A stretch of DNA of 64,000 nt from Mycolicibacterium neoaurum. GTDB lineage: Bacteria; Actinomycetota; Actinomycetes; Mycobacteriales; Mycobacteriaceae. The notes under the pieces are model-generated. The model was not told the DNA's origin. It saw only the letters and a list, made by a program, of their open reading frames with translations, and did no database searches. Positions 24,521 through 33,245 of this stretch are shown here, in pieces. Positions within the stretch are counted from its first letter, which is position 1. The number at the start of each line of letters is the position of its first letter. The stretch is taken from the NCBI RefSeq assembly GCF_036946495.1, contig NZ_JAQIIX010000002.1, positions 1,612,001 through 1,676,000 on the forward strand, given 5' to 3'. The position numbers and the translations under genes were made by a program.

Positions 24521-26689
24521 ATGAGCACGTCGGCGCTGGCCATCACCGAAGAACACCGCGCCCTGGCGGCCGCAACCATCGGACAACTGCGCAGGGCCGA
24601 CAGCCGTGCCGGCGCACGCGCCGCACTCGCCGCTCCCGGTGCCATCCCCGCAGACCTGTGGCAGGCCGGTGCTGACCTCGGCTGGAACGGCCTGGCCATC
24701 GCCGAGCAATTCGGCGGTTCCGGTTATGGACTCGCCGAGTTGGCGGTGGTCGTCGAGGTCACCGGCGGCGAGCTCATGCCGGGACCATTTCTGCCCACGG
24801 TCGCTGCGGCGACCGTGATCGACCGCTGCGCGCCGGATTCGGTCCGCGCACGGCTGCTCCCCGGCCTGGCCGACGGAAGCACCGTGGCCGCTCTCGGGGT
24901 GAACATCCGGGTCAACATGCGGACCGATATGACCGCCACCGCCGAGTGGCCCGCGGTCCTCGGCGCCCCGGATGCCGATGTGCTGGTGCTCTCCGCCGGT
25001 GAGGATCTGTTGGTCGTGGACGCGCGAGCCGATGGCGTCACGGTCACCCCGCTGCCGACGCTGGACCCCACCCGATCGATCGGCTCGGTATCGATGCGCG
25101 GTGCCAGCATCCCCGCCGACCATGTGTTGCGCGGGGCGTCCAGACGGGCCCGAACGGTGCTGCGGATCCTGACCGCCGCCGAGGCTGTCGGGGTCAGCTG
25201 GGCGACCTTGCACATGGCGGTGGAGTACGCGAAGGTGCGCGAACAGTTCGGCCGCCCCATCGGTACGTTCCAGGCCGTCAAACACCACGCCGCCGACATG
25301 CTCGTGGCCGCCGAGCAGACCGCCGCTGCCACCTGGACCGCAGCCCGCTGTAACGATCTCGACGAGGCCGCGCTCCCCGCCGCCGTGGCCGCGGCCCATG
25401 CCATCCGCACACAGGTATTCAACGCGCAGAACAACATCCAGCTGCACGGCGGCATCGGGTACACCTGGGAACACGACGCGCACCTGTACCTGCGGCGCGC
25501 CAGGACGATGTCGGCGCTGCTGGCCGACGGCAACGATCCGCTGGCCGAGCTTGTCGACGCGACGCGTATGGGCCTGACCGACACGGTGACGGTGCCCGTT
25601 CCCGCGGCCGCCGAACGGCATCGCGCCGCGGCGGCCCAGGCCGCCGCACAGGCGCGCACACTGCCCGAGCACGAGCGACGCCCGTTCCTGGTCGATTCGG
25701 GCTATCTCGTGCCGCACTGGCCAAGGCCGTGGGGGCGCGCCGCCGATGTACTCGAACAGCTGGTGATCGAGGAGGAGTTCCGCGGTATCGACCTGCCCGA
25801 CCTGGGAATCACCGGCTGGGTGACGCTGACCATCGCCCAGGCAGGTACCGACGACCAGCGGGCCCGCTGGGTCGAGCCGGTGCTCCGCGGAGAAGTGCTG
25901 TGGTGTCAACTCTTCTCCGAACCCGGTGCAGGATCCGACGCCGCCGCGGTGCGGACGTCGGCCAGAAAGGTCGACGGAGGATGGCGGGTCGCCGGGCAGA
26001 AGGTGTGGACAAGCCTTGCCCAGCACTGTCGGTGGGGGCTGGCGACGGTCCGGACCGACCCTGACGCGCCCAAGCACGCCGGGGTGACCATGATGGCGAT
26101 CGATATGACGTCCCCGGGAGTGCAGGTCAACCCGCTGCGTGGCATGACCGGAGATTCCCACTTCAATGAGGTTTTCCTCGATGACGTGTTCGTGCCCGAC
26201 ACCGATGTGGTGGGCGAGGTGAACAAGGGCTGGCTGGTCGCCCGCGCCACCTTGGGCAATGAAAGGGTCTCGATCGGCGGCGGCTCGGGCGCTCCGACCG
26301 GCTTCACCATCTCCGACCTCGTCGAGCTGCTCGACAGTGTTCCCACCGAGACCGCCGTGTGCCACCTGCACGATGCCGGCAGGATCATCGCCGAGACGTT
26401 GACCCTGCCAATGCTGAACATGCGGCGGATCAGTCGTGCCATCGACGGCTCCGAACCTGGCCCGGAAGGCAATGTGACCAAACTTCTGGTGGCCGAGCAA
26501 TCGCAACGACTCACCGAACTGGGGATGACGCTGGCCGGAGCGACAGCCGTGACCGGCGGCAACGAGAGGTTGACCAATGCCTACCTCGGCAACCGTGCGA
26601 TGACCATCGCCGGTGGCACCTCGGAGATCACCCGCAACACCATCGCCGAGCGCATTCTCGGCCTGCCGCGAGATCCACTGCTCAAGTGA
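24521..26689 (+). CDS. Fused two-domain acyl-CoA dehydrogenase (FadE22/FadE34 type)
   Basis: 722-residue protein made of two acyl-CoA dehydrogenase units in one chain. The N-terminal unit (about 1-350) carries REQFGRPIGTFQAVKHHAADM and LHGGIGYTWEHDAHLYLRRA, the FAD/CoA half of a partner subunit. The C-terminal unit (about 370-722) has CQLFSEPGAGSDAAAVRT (about 464-481), WRVAGQKVWTS and AGGTSEITRNTIAERILGLPRD at the end. This is the covalent equivalent of the separate two-gene enzyme at 14.1-16.3 kb. Mycobacterial fused proteins of 710-720 residues act on bulky or sterol-derived acyl-CoA. The ATG at 24521 follows AGAAAG. A CRP-like site is close upstream. Confidence 0.9.
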   Translation: MSTSALAITEEHRALAAATIGQLRRADSRAGARAALAAPGAIPADLWQAGADLGWNGLAIAEQFGGSGYGLAELAVVVEVTGGELMPGPFLPTVAAATVIDRCAPDSVRARLLPGLADGSTVAALGVNIRVNMRTDMTATAEWPAVLGAPDADVLVLSAGEDLLVVDARADGVTVTPLPTLDPTRSIGSVSMRGASIPADHVLRGASRRARTVLRILTAAEAVGVSWATLHMAVEYAKVREQFGRPIGTFQAVKHHAADMLVAAEQTAAATWTAARCNDLDEAALPAAVAAAHAIRTQVFNAQNNIQLHGGIGYTWEHDAHLYLRRARTMSALLADGNDPLAELVDATRMGLTDTVTVPVPAAAERHRAAAAQAAAQARTLPEHERRPFLVDSGYLVPHWPRPWGRAADVLEQLVIEEEFRGIDLPDLGITGWVTLTIAQAGTDDQRARWVEPVLRGEVLWCQLFSEPGAGSDAAAVRTSARKVDGGWRVAGQKVWTSLAQHCRWGLATVRTDPDAPKHAGVTMMAIDMTSPGVQVNPLRGMTGDSHFNEVFLDDVFVPDTDVVGEVNKGWLVARATLGNERVSIGGGSGAPTGFTISDLVELLDSVPTETAVCHLHDAGRIIAETLTLPMLNMRRISRAIDGSEPGPEGNVTKLLVAEQSQRLTELGMTLAGATAVTGGNERLTNAYLGNRAMTIAGGTSEITRNTIAERILGLPRDPLLK

Positions 26690-26725
26690 CCCTTACCGAT
26701 CCGGCGGGTCGGCCATACTGCTGAG

Positions 26726-27694
26726 GTGACCACCGCCGGGACCGCTTTCCACCCCGAACTCGCCCGCATCGCAAGGTTCATTCCCCGCAAGCTCGTCACC
26801 AAGGCGAATCTTGTTCTGCTGCAGCGAATGAGCATGTTGATGGAACGTCGAGTACCGGACGGCGTGCTGCCATTGACGCTGAGCACAGGAGTCCGGGTGC
26901 GGTTGTATCGACCGCGGGAGTCGACCACGCCGAACCCTGCGCTGCTGTGGATCCATGGCGGCGGCTACGTGATCGGTAGTGCCGCGCAGGACGATGCAAC
27001 CTGCCGCAGATTCGCCGACGCCCTCGGAGCCACGGTTGTGTCGGTCAACTATCGATTGGCGCCTCAGCATCCCTACCCCGCCGGGCTGGAGGACTGCTAC
27101 ACCGCGCTGACGTGGCTGGCCGGTCTGCCCGGTGTCGATGCCGGCCGCATCGCGATCGGGGGCGCGAGCGCCGGCGGCGGGTTGGCCGCCGCGCTGGCTC
27201 TGCTGGCCAGGGACCGCGGTGAGGTGCACCCCGCCGGGCAACTGCTGGTGTACCCGATGCTGGACGACCGTTCGGTCGGCATCGAACGCGACGATCCCGG
27301 CCATCGGTTGTGGACCCAGGAGAGCAACCGGTTCGGCTGGTCGGCCTATCTCGGTACCGCCGATCCCGACGTTGCCGTGCCGGCGCGCCGAACGGATCTC
27401 AGCGATCTGCCGCCGGCCTGGATCGGGGTGGGCACGCTCGATCTGTTCCACGACGAAGATCTCGACTACGCGAGATGCCTGCGCGCCGCCGGGGTCGCAT
27501 GCGAGGTGAGCACCGTCGACGGCGCCTTTCACGGATTCGACGGCGTCGCGCCGAAAAGCACTGTTGCCAAGGCCTTTCACCAGAAGCAACGGGACTGGCT
27601 ACACGATGTGTTCACGAACTCGGCGCCCGCGCGGACGGTCCGTGCGGGCGCCGAGAACGGTGCTGTCGATCAGCCGGCCATGAACTCCGAGTAG
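26726..27694 (+). CDS. HSL-family esterase, LipW-like
   Basis: 322-residue hormone-sensitive-lipase family hydrolase for short- to medium-chain esters. The oxyanion motif is LLWIHGGGYVIGS (about 72-84), the nucleophile IGGASAGGGLA (Ser near 151), Asp in GTLDLFHDEDLDYA (about 237) and His in AFHGFDG (about 270). The GTG at 26726 follows a CATACT -10 element ending at 26719, so the predicted transcription start coincides with the start codon and the mRNA should be leaderless. The last 20 or so residues are low in family similarity and the last 25 bases overlap the convergent hemophore-fold gene. Rv0217c (lipW) is the positional counterpart. Confidence 0.87.
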   Translation: MTTAGTAFHPELARIARFIPRKLVTKANLVLLQRMSMLMERRVPDGVLPLTLSTGVRVRLYRPRESTTPNPALLWIHGGGYVIGSAAQDDATCRRFADALGATVVSVNYRLAPQHPYPAGLEDCYTALTWLAGLPGVDAGRIAIGGASAGGGLAAALALLARDRGEVHPAGQLLVYPMLDDRSVGIERDDPGHRLWTQESNRFGWSAYLGTADPDVAVPARRTDLSDLPPAWIGVGTLDLFHDEDLDYARCLRAAGVACEVSTVDGAFHGFDGVAPKSTVAKAFHQKQRDWLHDVFTNSAPARTVRAGAENGAVDQPAMNSE

Positions 27695-28056
27695 GCCGAC
27701 GCCAGGTCGGGCGGAAGTACCGAGACGTTGCACTGCCGCTGGGTATCGCCGATCGGCGCCAAGATGCCGCGCAGTTCGTAGTACTCCTGCGAGTTGGCGG
27801 TGAAGTAGGCGCGGATGTTGGCCGCGGCGATATCGCGCGGCTGGGTGCGCGCCGCCTGGATCACCTGGTTGGCACCTGGATGGCTGTTCAGATAACCGGT
27901 TGCGGCACCGGTGACCGAACTGACCGTGCCGGCCACCGCATCGGGGCTGCAATTCGGTGCCGCCGACGCCGTCGGTGCCGCGATGAGCGCCGCCGACGCG
28001 GCACCCAGCAACGCACCGGCAGATGTCCGCCGGATGATCGTGGTGGTGTTCTTCAT
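27670..28056 (-). CDS. Exported hemophore-fold (MHB) protein
   Basis: 128-residue secreted protein with an N-terminal signal peptide (about 1-32, cleavage after TASA). The mature part fits the mycobacterial haemophore (Rv0203-like, MHB) pattern: first Cys in APNCSPDAV, A-V-x3-TGAATGYLNSHPGANQVI, then ARTQPRDIAAANIRAYFTANSQEYYELRGILAPI and the second Cys in QRQCNVS. The two cysteines probably form a disulfide across a helical bundle. In M. tuberculosis Rv0203 passes haem to MmpL3/MmpL11. Here the gene is 14 kb from mmpL3, so a partnership is only a possibility. Many MHB paralogues have no shown haem binding, and the Tyr/Met/His ligands are not certain here. Confidence 0.78.
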   Translation of the reverse strand: MKNTTTIIRRTSAGALLGAASAALIAAPTASAAPNCSPDAVAGTVSSVTGAATGYLNSHPGANQVIQAARTQPRDIAAANIRAYFTANSQEYYELRGILAPIGDTQRQCNVSVLPPDLASAYSEFMAG

Positions 28057-28251
28057 GGTGTGTTGTGTCCTTCGAGAATCGGACTTTCGCGCGCATGACC
28101 CTAGACGCGCCTGATGTCTTCCCAGACCCGAAAGCCACGGTACGCGTGCTCCGTTGGTCGTCGCGGTCGGTGCTGATGCCGAAATACCCGTCGGGCGGCG
28201 GTGTTACACCGATTGCGGGTGATGTCCGTCGCAATCCGGCTCGATCCGCTC

Positions 28252-28270
28252 AGGATCGGGGCCCGATCCT
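28252..28270. terminator. Short palindrome in the 276-base gap after the decarboxylase gene
   Basis: AGGATCGGG-G-CCCGATCCT, a perfect 9-base inverted repeat with one central base; as RNA it would form 7 pairs with a 5-base loop. It lies 63 bases beyond the leftward decarboxylase stop (28333) and 196 bases before the hemophore start. It may be that gene's terminator or an operator; there is no T run. I see nothing else clear in 28057-28332. Confidence 0.35.
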
Positions 28271-28332
28271 TAACCGGTGTGGCAAACCCTTAGATGATCG
28301 TGATCTTCCACCGTGACCGGATTGTTACCCGG

Positions 28333-29793
28333 TTACCCCGCCACCACCCGTATGGTGCGCAATTCCGGATCGGCAGGGTCATGCAGGTGCATACCCGCCT
28401 CGACTCCGGAACGCAGATAATCCAGCACGGCGTCATCGAGCAGTTCGCCGGGGACCACCGCCGGGATACCCGGCGGATACGGGGTCACCTGCTCGGCCGC
28501 GATGCGACCGGCGGCCCGCTCGACCGGCACCGATTCGACCCGGCCGAAGAAGGCCTCGCGCGGGGCCATCACGCTGTCCAGTTCGATGTCCGCCGGTGCC
28601 GGCAGCCGGATCTGTGCGGGCTTGTGCGACTTGTCGGCCGTGTCGCGCCACCGTGTGAGCGCACTGACCAGACGTTGGGTGGTGTCGAGTCCGTCGGCGA
28701 AGGACAGGGTGGCCAGTATCCGACGGTGGTCCATCAGGCCTACGTCGATGCGGGCGTGGCTGCGCAGCCAGTCGCCCACCTGATAACCCGAGGCGCCGGT
28801 CCCCGACACGTCGATCAGCACCTGCAACACATCGAGGTCATGTGACGCCGATGCGCCGAGCAGTTCGTCGTGCATAACTTCCAGGCCGGGAATCCGCTCG
28901 ATATCGGCGCGCAACCCCCGCGCCAACGATAGTGCCCCGGTGAGTAATTCGTGTCCGTTGTCGACCATGTGGCGGCGCCACCCGTCGACGGCCGCGTAGA
29001 CCATCGCGCTCGGGCTCGTGGTCATCAGCAGGTCGGCGCACTCTGCGAGGCGGTCCTTGTCGACGAGATCGCCCTGCAGGTGGAAGACCGAACCCTGCTC
29101 GAACCCGGCACCCATCTTGTGCACACTCACCACGCAGAGGTCGGCACCCGCGTCCATGGCCCAGGTCGGCAGGTCCTCGTGGAAAGGCAGGTGCGCACCC
29201 CACGCCTCGTCGACGATGAGCGGCTTACCGCGGGCATGACAGATCTCGGCCATCGAGCGCAGGTCGGCGCAGGTGCCGTACGGGCTCGGGCTGACGATCA
29301 ATGCACCGGCAGCATCGGGGTGGCGGTCCCACGCCTCGGCAAGCTGCTGCGGCGACGGTGGGTGCGAAAGATGCCGGGCCGCATCCCATTGCGGTGAAAC
29401 CCACCGCGCTTGCACGCCCGCGAAGATCAAACCCGCCACGATCGACTTGTGGCTGTCCCTGCCGACGATCAGGCTGCCGTCCCCGCCGGCGACCGCCATC
29501 ATGGCGGCCTTGACCGATAATGAACTACCGCAGGTGGAGAACCAGGCATGATCGGCTCCGACGGCATCGGCCATCAGTTCCTCTGCATGGCGGAGGTATC
29601 CCTGGCTGGTGTGCCAGTCGTCCAATCCGCCGGCGGCCAACACATCGTCGAGGAACGGGTCGCGGCCCAGGACCCGCAGGGTGTGCGGATCGACACCCCG
29701 ACCCTGCCGATGACCCGGCGGGGAGAACCCATAGCGGTGCGATCGGTGGTAATCGGTCACGGCGTCGAGGATGGGAGCAACGTTCTGATCCAT
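28333..29793 (-). CDS. PLP-dependent Orn/Lys/Arg decarboxylase family protein
   Basis: 486-residue fold-type I PLP enzyme of the ornithine/lysine/arginine decarboxylase family (PF01276 major domain plus PF03711 C-terminal domain), removing CO2 from a basic amino acid to give a polyamine precursor. The PLP lysine is in VVSVHKMGAGFEQGS (about 228-242) and the ring-nitrogen Asp in PLIVDEAWGAHLPFH (about 194-208). The substrate-side helix GFSPPGHRQGRG lies near residues 21-32. The length is that of the short forms without the N-terminal wing domain of E. coli LdcI/AdiA. ATG 29791-29793 was used; the frame extends to 30072 without similarity. Substrate choice cannot be read. Confidence 0.87.
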   Translation of the reverse strand: MDQNVAPILDAVTDYHRSHRYGFSPPGHRQGRGVDPHTLRVLGRDPFLDDVLAAGGLDDWHTSQGYLRHAEELMADAVGADHAWFSTCGSSLSVKAAMMAVAGGDGSLIVGRDSHKSIVAGLIFAGVQARWVSPQWDAARHLSHPPSPQQLAEAWDRHPDAAGALIVSPSPYGTCADLRSMAEICHARGKPLIVDEAWGAHLPFHEDLPTWAMDAGADLCVVSVHKMGAGFEQGSVFHLQGDLVDKDRLAECADLLMTTSPSAMVYAAVDGWRRHMVDNGHELLTGALSLARGLRADIERIPGLEVMHDELLGASASHDLDVLQVLIDVSGTGASGYQVGDWLRSHARIDVGLMDHRRILATLSFADGLDTTQRLVSALTRWRDTADKSHKPAQIRLPAPADIELDSVMAPREAFFGRVESVPVERAAGRIAAEQVTPYPPGIPAVVPGELLDDAVLDYLRSGVEAGMHLHDPADPELRTIRVVAG

Positions 29794-29869
29794 GGTCTCC
29801 GGGTACCCGCGACCCGTTTCACGGAACCGCGCACCGGGTAGCCAGGCCGGGCCCGAAAGGAGGGACACG

Positions 29870-30010
29870 ATGCCAACTGGCAAGGGCGTATACGTCGATG
29901 ACGAGAACGAGCCGGAGGACGAGTCCTCCAAGAAGAAGGCGACCGAGCGGGCCGAACGTGGGGACCCGACCCCCGATGTGCCCGACCAAGGGGCCGAGCC
30001 GCCGGACTGA
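29870..30010 (+). CDS. Small acidic conserved-looking protein, 46 residues
   Basis: Highly charged, probably disordered protein (MPTGKGVYVDDENEPEDESS then KKKATERAERGDPTPD and a PPD end). The ATG has an excellent ribosome-binding site, AAAGGAGG, ending about 7 bases upstream, and the frame is clean. I believe similar small acidic proteins are annotated in other mycobacteria, but I cannot name a family or function. It lies between the divergent decarboxylase start and the ArsR gene, which converges on it with 21 bases between the stops. Confidence 0.65.
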   Translation: MPTGKGVYVDDENEPEDESSKKKATERAERGDPTPDVPDQGAEPPD

Positions 30011-30031
30011 TCGAAAGCTCCGACAACGGCC

Positions 30032-30397
30032 TCAGGCGTGCGGCGGTTCGCCGGTGACCCGGTGATCGGCATGGTTCAGGCCCTCGCGCACCAGCCGGCC
30101 CAGGTGGCCGTCGCGCAACCGGTAGTAGACGCGGCGGCCGTCTTTGCGGGTGTCGACCAGCCGGGCGAAGCGCAGCTTGGCCAGGTGCTGGCTGATCGAG
30201 GTACGCGACCCCCCGGTGGCCTCGGCCAGCGCGCTGACATCGGCCTCACCTTGGGTCAGCAGCCAGAGCAGGTGCAGGCGGGTCGGGTCGGCCAGCATCC
30301 GGAAGGTGTCGCTGGCCGCGTCCAGTCGGTCACGGTCCGGTGCGCCCGCGTGAACCAGACTGGGCGCGTCGGTCGGCGCGGTCGGCGTGCAGTCCAT
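30032..30397 (-). CDS. ArsR-family metal-sensor repressor (alpha-5 site)
   Basis: 121-residue winged-helix repressor of the ArsR/SmtB family. The DNA-binding helices are VSALAEATGGSRTSISQHLAKLRFARLV (about 54-81) followed by the wing DTRKDGRRVYYRL. The alpha-3 metal site (ELCV(C/G)DL) is absent. The C-terminal helix instead carries D96-x-H98-x10-H109-x2-H112, exactly the DxHx10Hx2H alpha-5 site of CzrA/SmtB/NmtR/KmtR-type sensors for Zn, Ni or Co. The gene overlaps the last 68 bases of the MFS transporter gene upstream of it, so both are one operon. Its likely target is the 28-bp palindrome at 31598-31625 ahead of that operon, giving autoregulated, metal-induced efflux. Confidence 0.88.
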   Translation of the reverse strand: MDCTPTAPTDAPSLVHAGAPDRDRLDAASDTFRMLADPTRLHLLWLLTQGEADVSALAEATGGSRTSISQHLAKLRFARLVDTRKDGRRVYYRLRDGHLGRLVREGLNHADHRVTGEPPHA

Positions 30398-31583
30398 CGA
30401 CGAGCTGCCCCCTCCCGCGGACCATGATACGGACCGCCGCTGCGGCCGCCCCTGTTGCGAGGATAGCCAGGATCGTGGCGGCCAGCCCGTGATCGACGCC
30501 CGCGCCCACCCACCCGGCGATCGGATAGGTCAGCAGGAACCCGGCGTGCGAGAGCGAGAACTGGGCGGTGAACACCGCGGTGCGATCCGGACCGGTGCGG
30601 GCCAGCAGTCGGCCGGCCGGGGTGGTGACCATGGCGGTGGCCGCACCGAGCGCCGCCCACAGTGCCATCAGCACCGACGGGCCGGGCGTGGTCACGCTGA
30701 GCACGGCGGCGGTGACGGCCAGGCCGGCCGCGGCGCCGACCGCACCGATCGCCATCAGGGTGCGGTCGGCGATGACGGTCAGCAACCAGGGTGTGCACAG
30801 TGCGACGGCCATCGACCCGGCACCGTAGGCGGCCAGTGTCACCGCCACGTCGGCATCATCTCCGCCCTGCAGGCCGCGGACGTAGACGACGGTGTTCACC
30901 AGCACCAGCGCGGTCGCCGCGGCGACCGCGAGGTTCATCGCGAGTAGCGCACGTAACTCGCTGCGGGCGAACATGATCCGCGTGCCCGACAGCACGCGGT
31001 CGCGCAGCGGTGCCGGCTTGGCGCGACGCGCGCCGGCCGGCACCGCCGCGTACCCGACCAGCAGGCCGGACATCAGGAAACCCGCGGCGGTCGCCACGAA
31101 CAGACCGGAGTAGTCCAGCACCGTCAGCAGCGCGGCCGCGAGCAACGGGCTCAGCATCGCCTCCAAGTCATAGGCCAGCCGCGACAGCGACAGCCCGCGG
31201 GTGTAGTCGCGTTCGTCGACCAGCACGGCCGGGATGACCGCCTGGAATGCCGGGGTGAACGTCGCGGACGCGGCCTGCAGGACGAACACCAGCAGATACA
31301 CCTGCCAGGTGTGCCCGACCAGTGGGAGCGACACCGCGATCGCGGCGCGCACCGCGTCGGCGCCGACCAGCACGGTCCGGGGATGCAGCCGCCCGGTCAG
31401 CGTCGACATCACCGGTGCCACAACGACATAGGCCACCATCTTGATGGCGAGCACCGTCCCGAGCACCGCGCCGGCCGCGCCGCCGGCGAGGTCATAGGCG
31501 AGCAGGCCGAGGGCAACGGTCAGCAGTCCGGTTCCGGTCAGCGCGATGACCTGGGCGGTGAACAGCCGGGCGAAGACGGACAC
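30330..31583 (-). CDS. MFS efflux transporter of ArsR-linked operon
   Basis: 417-residue major facilitator with about 12 membrane helices. The N-terminus is VSVFARLFTAQVIALTGTGLL and loop 2-3 motifs include STLTGRLHPRTVLVGAD. Together with the downstream metal-sensor repressor it suggests export of a transition metal (NreB-like Ni/Co role), but drug export cannot be excluded from the sequence. I chose GTG 31581-31583. A CATACT -10 element at 31590-31595 (minus strand) predicts a transcription start exactly there, so the mRNA is leaderless. The longer frame from 31619 would start inside the operator. Its C-terminal tail (VDGLHADRADRRAQSGSRGRTGP) is polar and overlaps the arsR start region. Confidence 0.85.
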   Translation of the reverse strand: MSVFARLFTAQVIALTGTGLLTVALGLLAYDLAGGAAGAVLGTVLAIKMVAYVVVAPVMSTLTGRLHPRTVLVGADAVRAAIAVSLPLVGHTWQVYLLVFVLQAASATFTPAFQAVIPAVLVDERDYTRGLSLSRLAYDLEAMLSPLLAAALLTVLDYSGLFVATAAGFLMSGLLVGYAAVPAGARRAKPAPLRDRVLSGTRIMFARSELRALLAMNLAVAAATALVLVNTVVYVRGLQGGDDADVAVTLAAYGAGSMAVALCTPWLLTVIADRTLMAIGAVGAAAGLAVTAAVLSVTTPGPSVLMALWAALGAATAMVTTPAGRLLARTGPDRTAVFTAQFSLSHAGFLLTYPIAGWVGAGVDHGLAATILAILATGAAAAAVRIMVRGRGQLVDGLHADRADRRAQSGSRGRTGP

Positions 31584-31597
31584 CACCAAAGTATGCA

Positions 31598-31625
31598 CTA
31601 CATGTGCGCAATTGCGCACATGTAG
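31598..31625. promoter_or_regulatory. 28-bp perfect palindrome, ArsR operator
   Basis: The left arm CTACATGTGCGCAA is followed directly by its exact reverse complement, with no spacer. It ends 2 bases before the -10 element of the MFS-arsR operon (31590-31595) and so overlaps the -35 region, where a bound repressor would block RNA polymerase. Its core, ATGTGCGCAATTGCGCACAT, resembles the AT-rich, GCGCA-containing operators of ArsR metal sensors. Confidence 0.82.
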
Positions 31626-31626
31626 G

Positions 31627-32445
31627 TCAGATGCCGCGACTGGCCGCCAGGCTGCCGAGCATTTTCACGGCATCCGCACTCGGTGAACCGGGTTCCGCCT
31701 GGTAGACGACCAACTCATGACCAGGCGCCGACCGCACCGCGAAGGTCTGCAGTCCGAGCGTCACCGTGCCCACCTCGGGATGTCGAAATACCTTGGTGTC
31801 CTGGGTCTTTCCCCGCACATCATGGCGGTCCCACAGGGCGGCGAACTCCGCACTGCTGGCCAACAGTTCGGTGAGCACCGCGACGACGCGCGGATCGTTG
31901 GGCTGCTCGCCGTGGTTGCGCCGGAAGCCGGCCACCGAATTCGCCGCGATCCGCGGCCAGTCGGCATAGAACTCTCGGGCCCGGGGCTCGGTGAACACCA
32001 GCGTCATCAGGTTGCCGTGCGCGCCGAAATCCCCGAACAACGCCTCCGCGATCGGGTTGGCCGCCAACACGTCATAGGCACGGTTGTAGACCAGCGCGGG
32101 ATTATCAGGCCAGGCCGCCATCAGTTGCAGCAGCGCGGGATCCACCCGGTCGGGGGTCGCCGGGGCCCGTACCGGTGCCGCGTGCCCGCCTAGCCGGAAC
32201 AGGTGGGCCCGCCCGTCCGTCTCGAGGTGCAGCGCGGTGGCCAACGCCTCCAACACCTGCGCCGACGGTGATCGTTCCCGGCCCTGTTCGAGACGGATGT
32301 AGTAGTCGACGCTCACCCCGGCCAGCTGCGCGACCTCTTCGCGCCGCAGACCTGGCACCCGCCGCTGCCCCACGCTGATGAGTCCCACGTCGGCGGGCCG
32401 GATCAGCGCCCGTCGGCTGCGCAGATAATCACCGAGCTCCGACAT
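31627..32445 (-). CDS. XRE-family regulator with MmyB-like ligand domain
   Basis: 272-residue transcription regulator. The N-terminal helix-turn-helix is VPGLRREEVAQLAGVSVDYYIRLEQGRERSPSAQVLEALATAL (about 30-73). The C-terminal 180 residues are the PAS-like MmyB domain, thought to bind a fatty-acid-like ligand (VYNRAYDVLAANPIAEALF, about 119-137; FTEPRAREFYADWPRIAANSVAGFR). The ATG at 32443-32445 was used; the frame extends 16 codons further. It is divergent from an SDR gene with 86 bases between starts. In actinobacteria this pairing is common, and the regulator usually represses the SDR. Its stop is 2 bases from the ArsR operator. Confidence 0.88.
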   Translation of the reverse strand: MSELGDYLRSRRALIRPADVGLISVGQRRVPGLRREEVAQLAGVSVDYYIRLEQGRERSPSAQVLEALATALHLETDGRAHLFRLGGHAAPVRAPATPDRVDPALLQLMAAWPDNPALVYNRAYDVLAANPIAEALFGDFGAHGNLMTLVFTEPRAREFYADWPRIAANSVAGFRRNHGEQPNDPRVVAVLTELLASSAEFAALWDRHDVRGKTQDTKVFRHPEVGTVTLGLQTFAVRSAPGHELVVYQAEPGSPSADAVKMLGSLAASRGI

Positions 32446-32531
32446 ACCGCCAGCGTAGGCATGTCGGATCGCGGATGCCTGGGTGTCACGCACCCTGGCA
32501 CGGCTCAGCAGAAGCCACCGACGCTGGAAGC

Positions 32532-33242
32532 ATGACCGATAAGAAGATCGTCCTCGTCACCGGAGCCACCAGCGGGATCGGCGAAGCCATCGCCCGACGG
32601 CTCGCCGCCCAGGGCCACCAGGTGGTCGCCGGCGCCCGCCGCACCGATCGGCTGGCGGCACTGGCCGCCGACAGTCTGGCGGTCCGCAGGCTCGACGTCA
32701 CCGACCGCGCGGACTTCACCGAGTTCGTCGACTCGGCGGTCGCCGAGTACGGCCGCGTTGATGTGCTGGTCAACAACGCCGGTGTCATGCCACTGTCCCG
32801 AATGGATGCGTTGCTGGTCGACCAGTGGGACACGATGATCGACGTCAACATCCGCGGCGTCCTGAACGGCATCGCGGCGACCCTCCCGCATTTCCAGCGC
32901 TCGCACAGCGGGCATTTCGTCACCGTTGCCTCGGTCGGCGCGCACGAGGTCGTCCCGACCGCGGCGGTCTACTGCGCGACCAAGCATGCGGTGTGGGCCA
33001 TCACCGAGGGACTGCGACTGGAGTTGGATCCATCGATCCGCGTCACCACCATCTCCCCCGGTGTCGTCGAATCCGAACTCGCCGACACCATCACCGATCC
33101 GACCGCGGCCGATGCAATGCGCAGCTACCGCGCGGCGGCGATCGCGCCGGACGCGATCGCACGGGCGGTGGGCTACGCCATCGACGAACCTGCCGATGTC
33201 GACGTCAACGAGATGGTGGTCAGGCCCGCCCGGCAGCGCTGA
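32532..33242 (+). CDS. Short-chain dehydrogenase/reductase
   Basis: 236-residue classical SDR. The NADP(H) motif is VTGATSGIGEAIARRL (TGxxxGxG, about 8-23), an Arg pair follows strand 2 (GARRTDR), with NNAG at about 81-84, catalytic Ser in VTVASVGAHE (about 134) and YCATK (Tyr about 149, Lys 153). The substrate is unknown. The divergent XRE/MmyB regulator gene is its probable controller. The stop lies 3 bases before the end of fadD4, so the genes converge tightly. Confidence 0.9.
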   Translation: MTDKKIVLVTGATSGIGEAIARRLAAQGHQVVAGARRTDRLAALAADSLAVRRLDVTDRADFTEFVDSAVAEYGRVDVLVNNAGVMPLSRMDALLVDQWDTMIDVNIRGVLNGIAATLPHFQRSHSGHFVTVASVGAHEVVPTAAVYCATKHAVWAITEGLRLELDPSIRVTTISPGVVESELADTITDPTAADAMRSYRAAAIAPDAIARAVGYAIDEPADVDVNEMVVRPARQR

Positions 33243-33245
33243 GGG

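Noticed and set aside
24425..26506. 693-residue minus-strand frame under the fused fadE
   Set aside because: Composition (His/Arg/Gly/Gln-rich) is that of an antisense shadow; the plus strand has full acyl-CoA dehydrogenase motifs.
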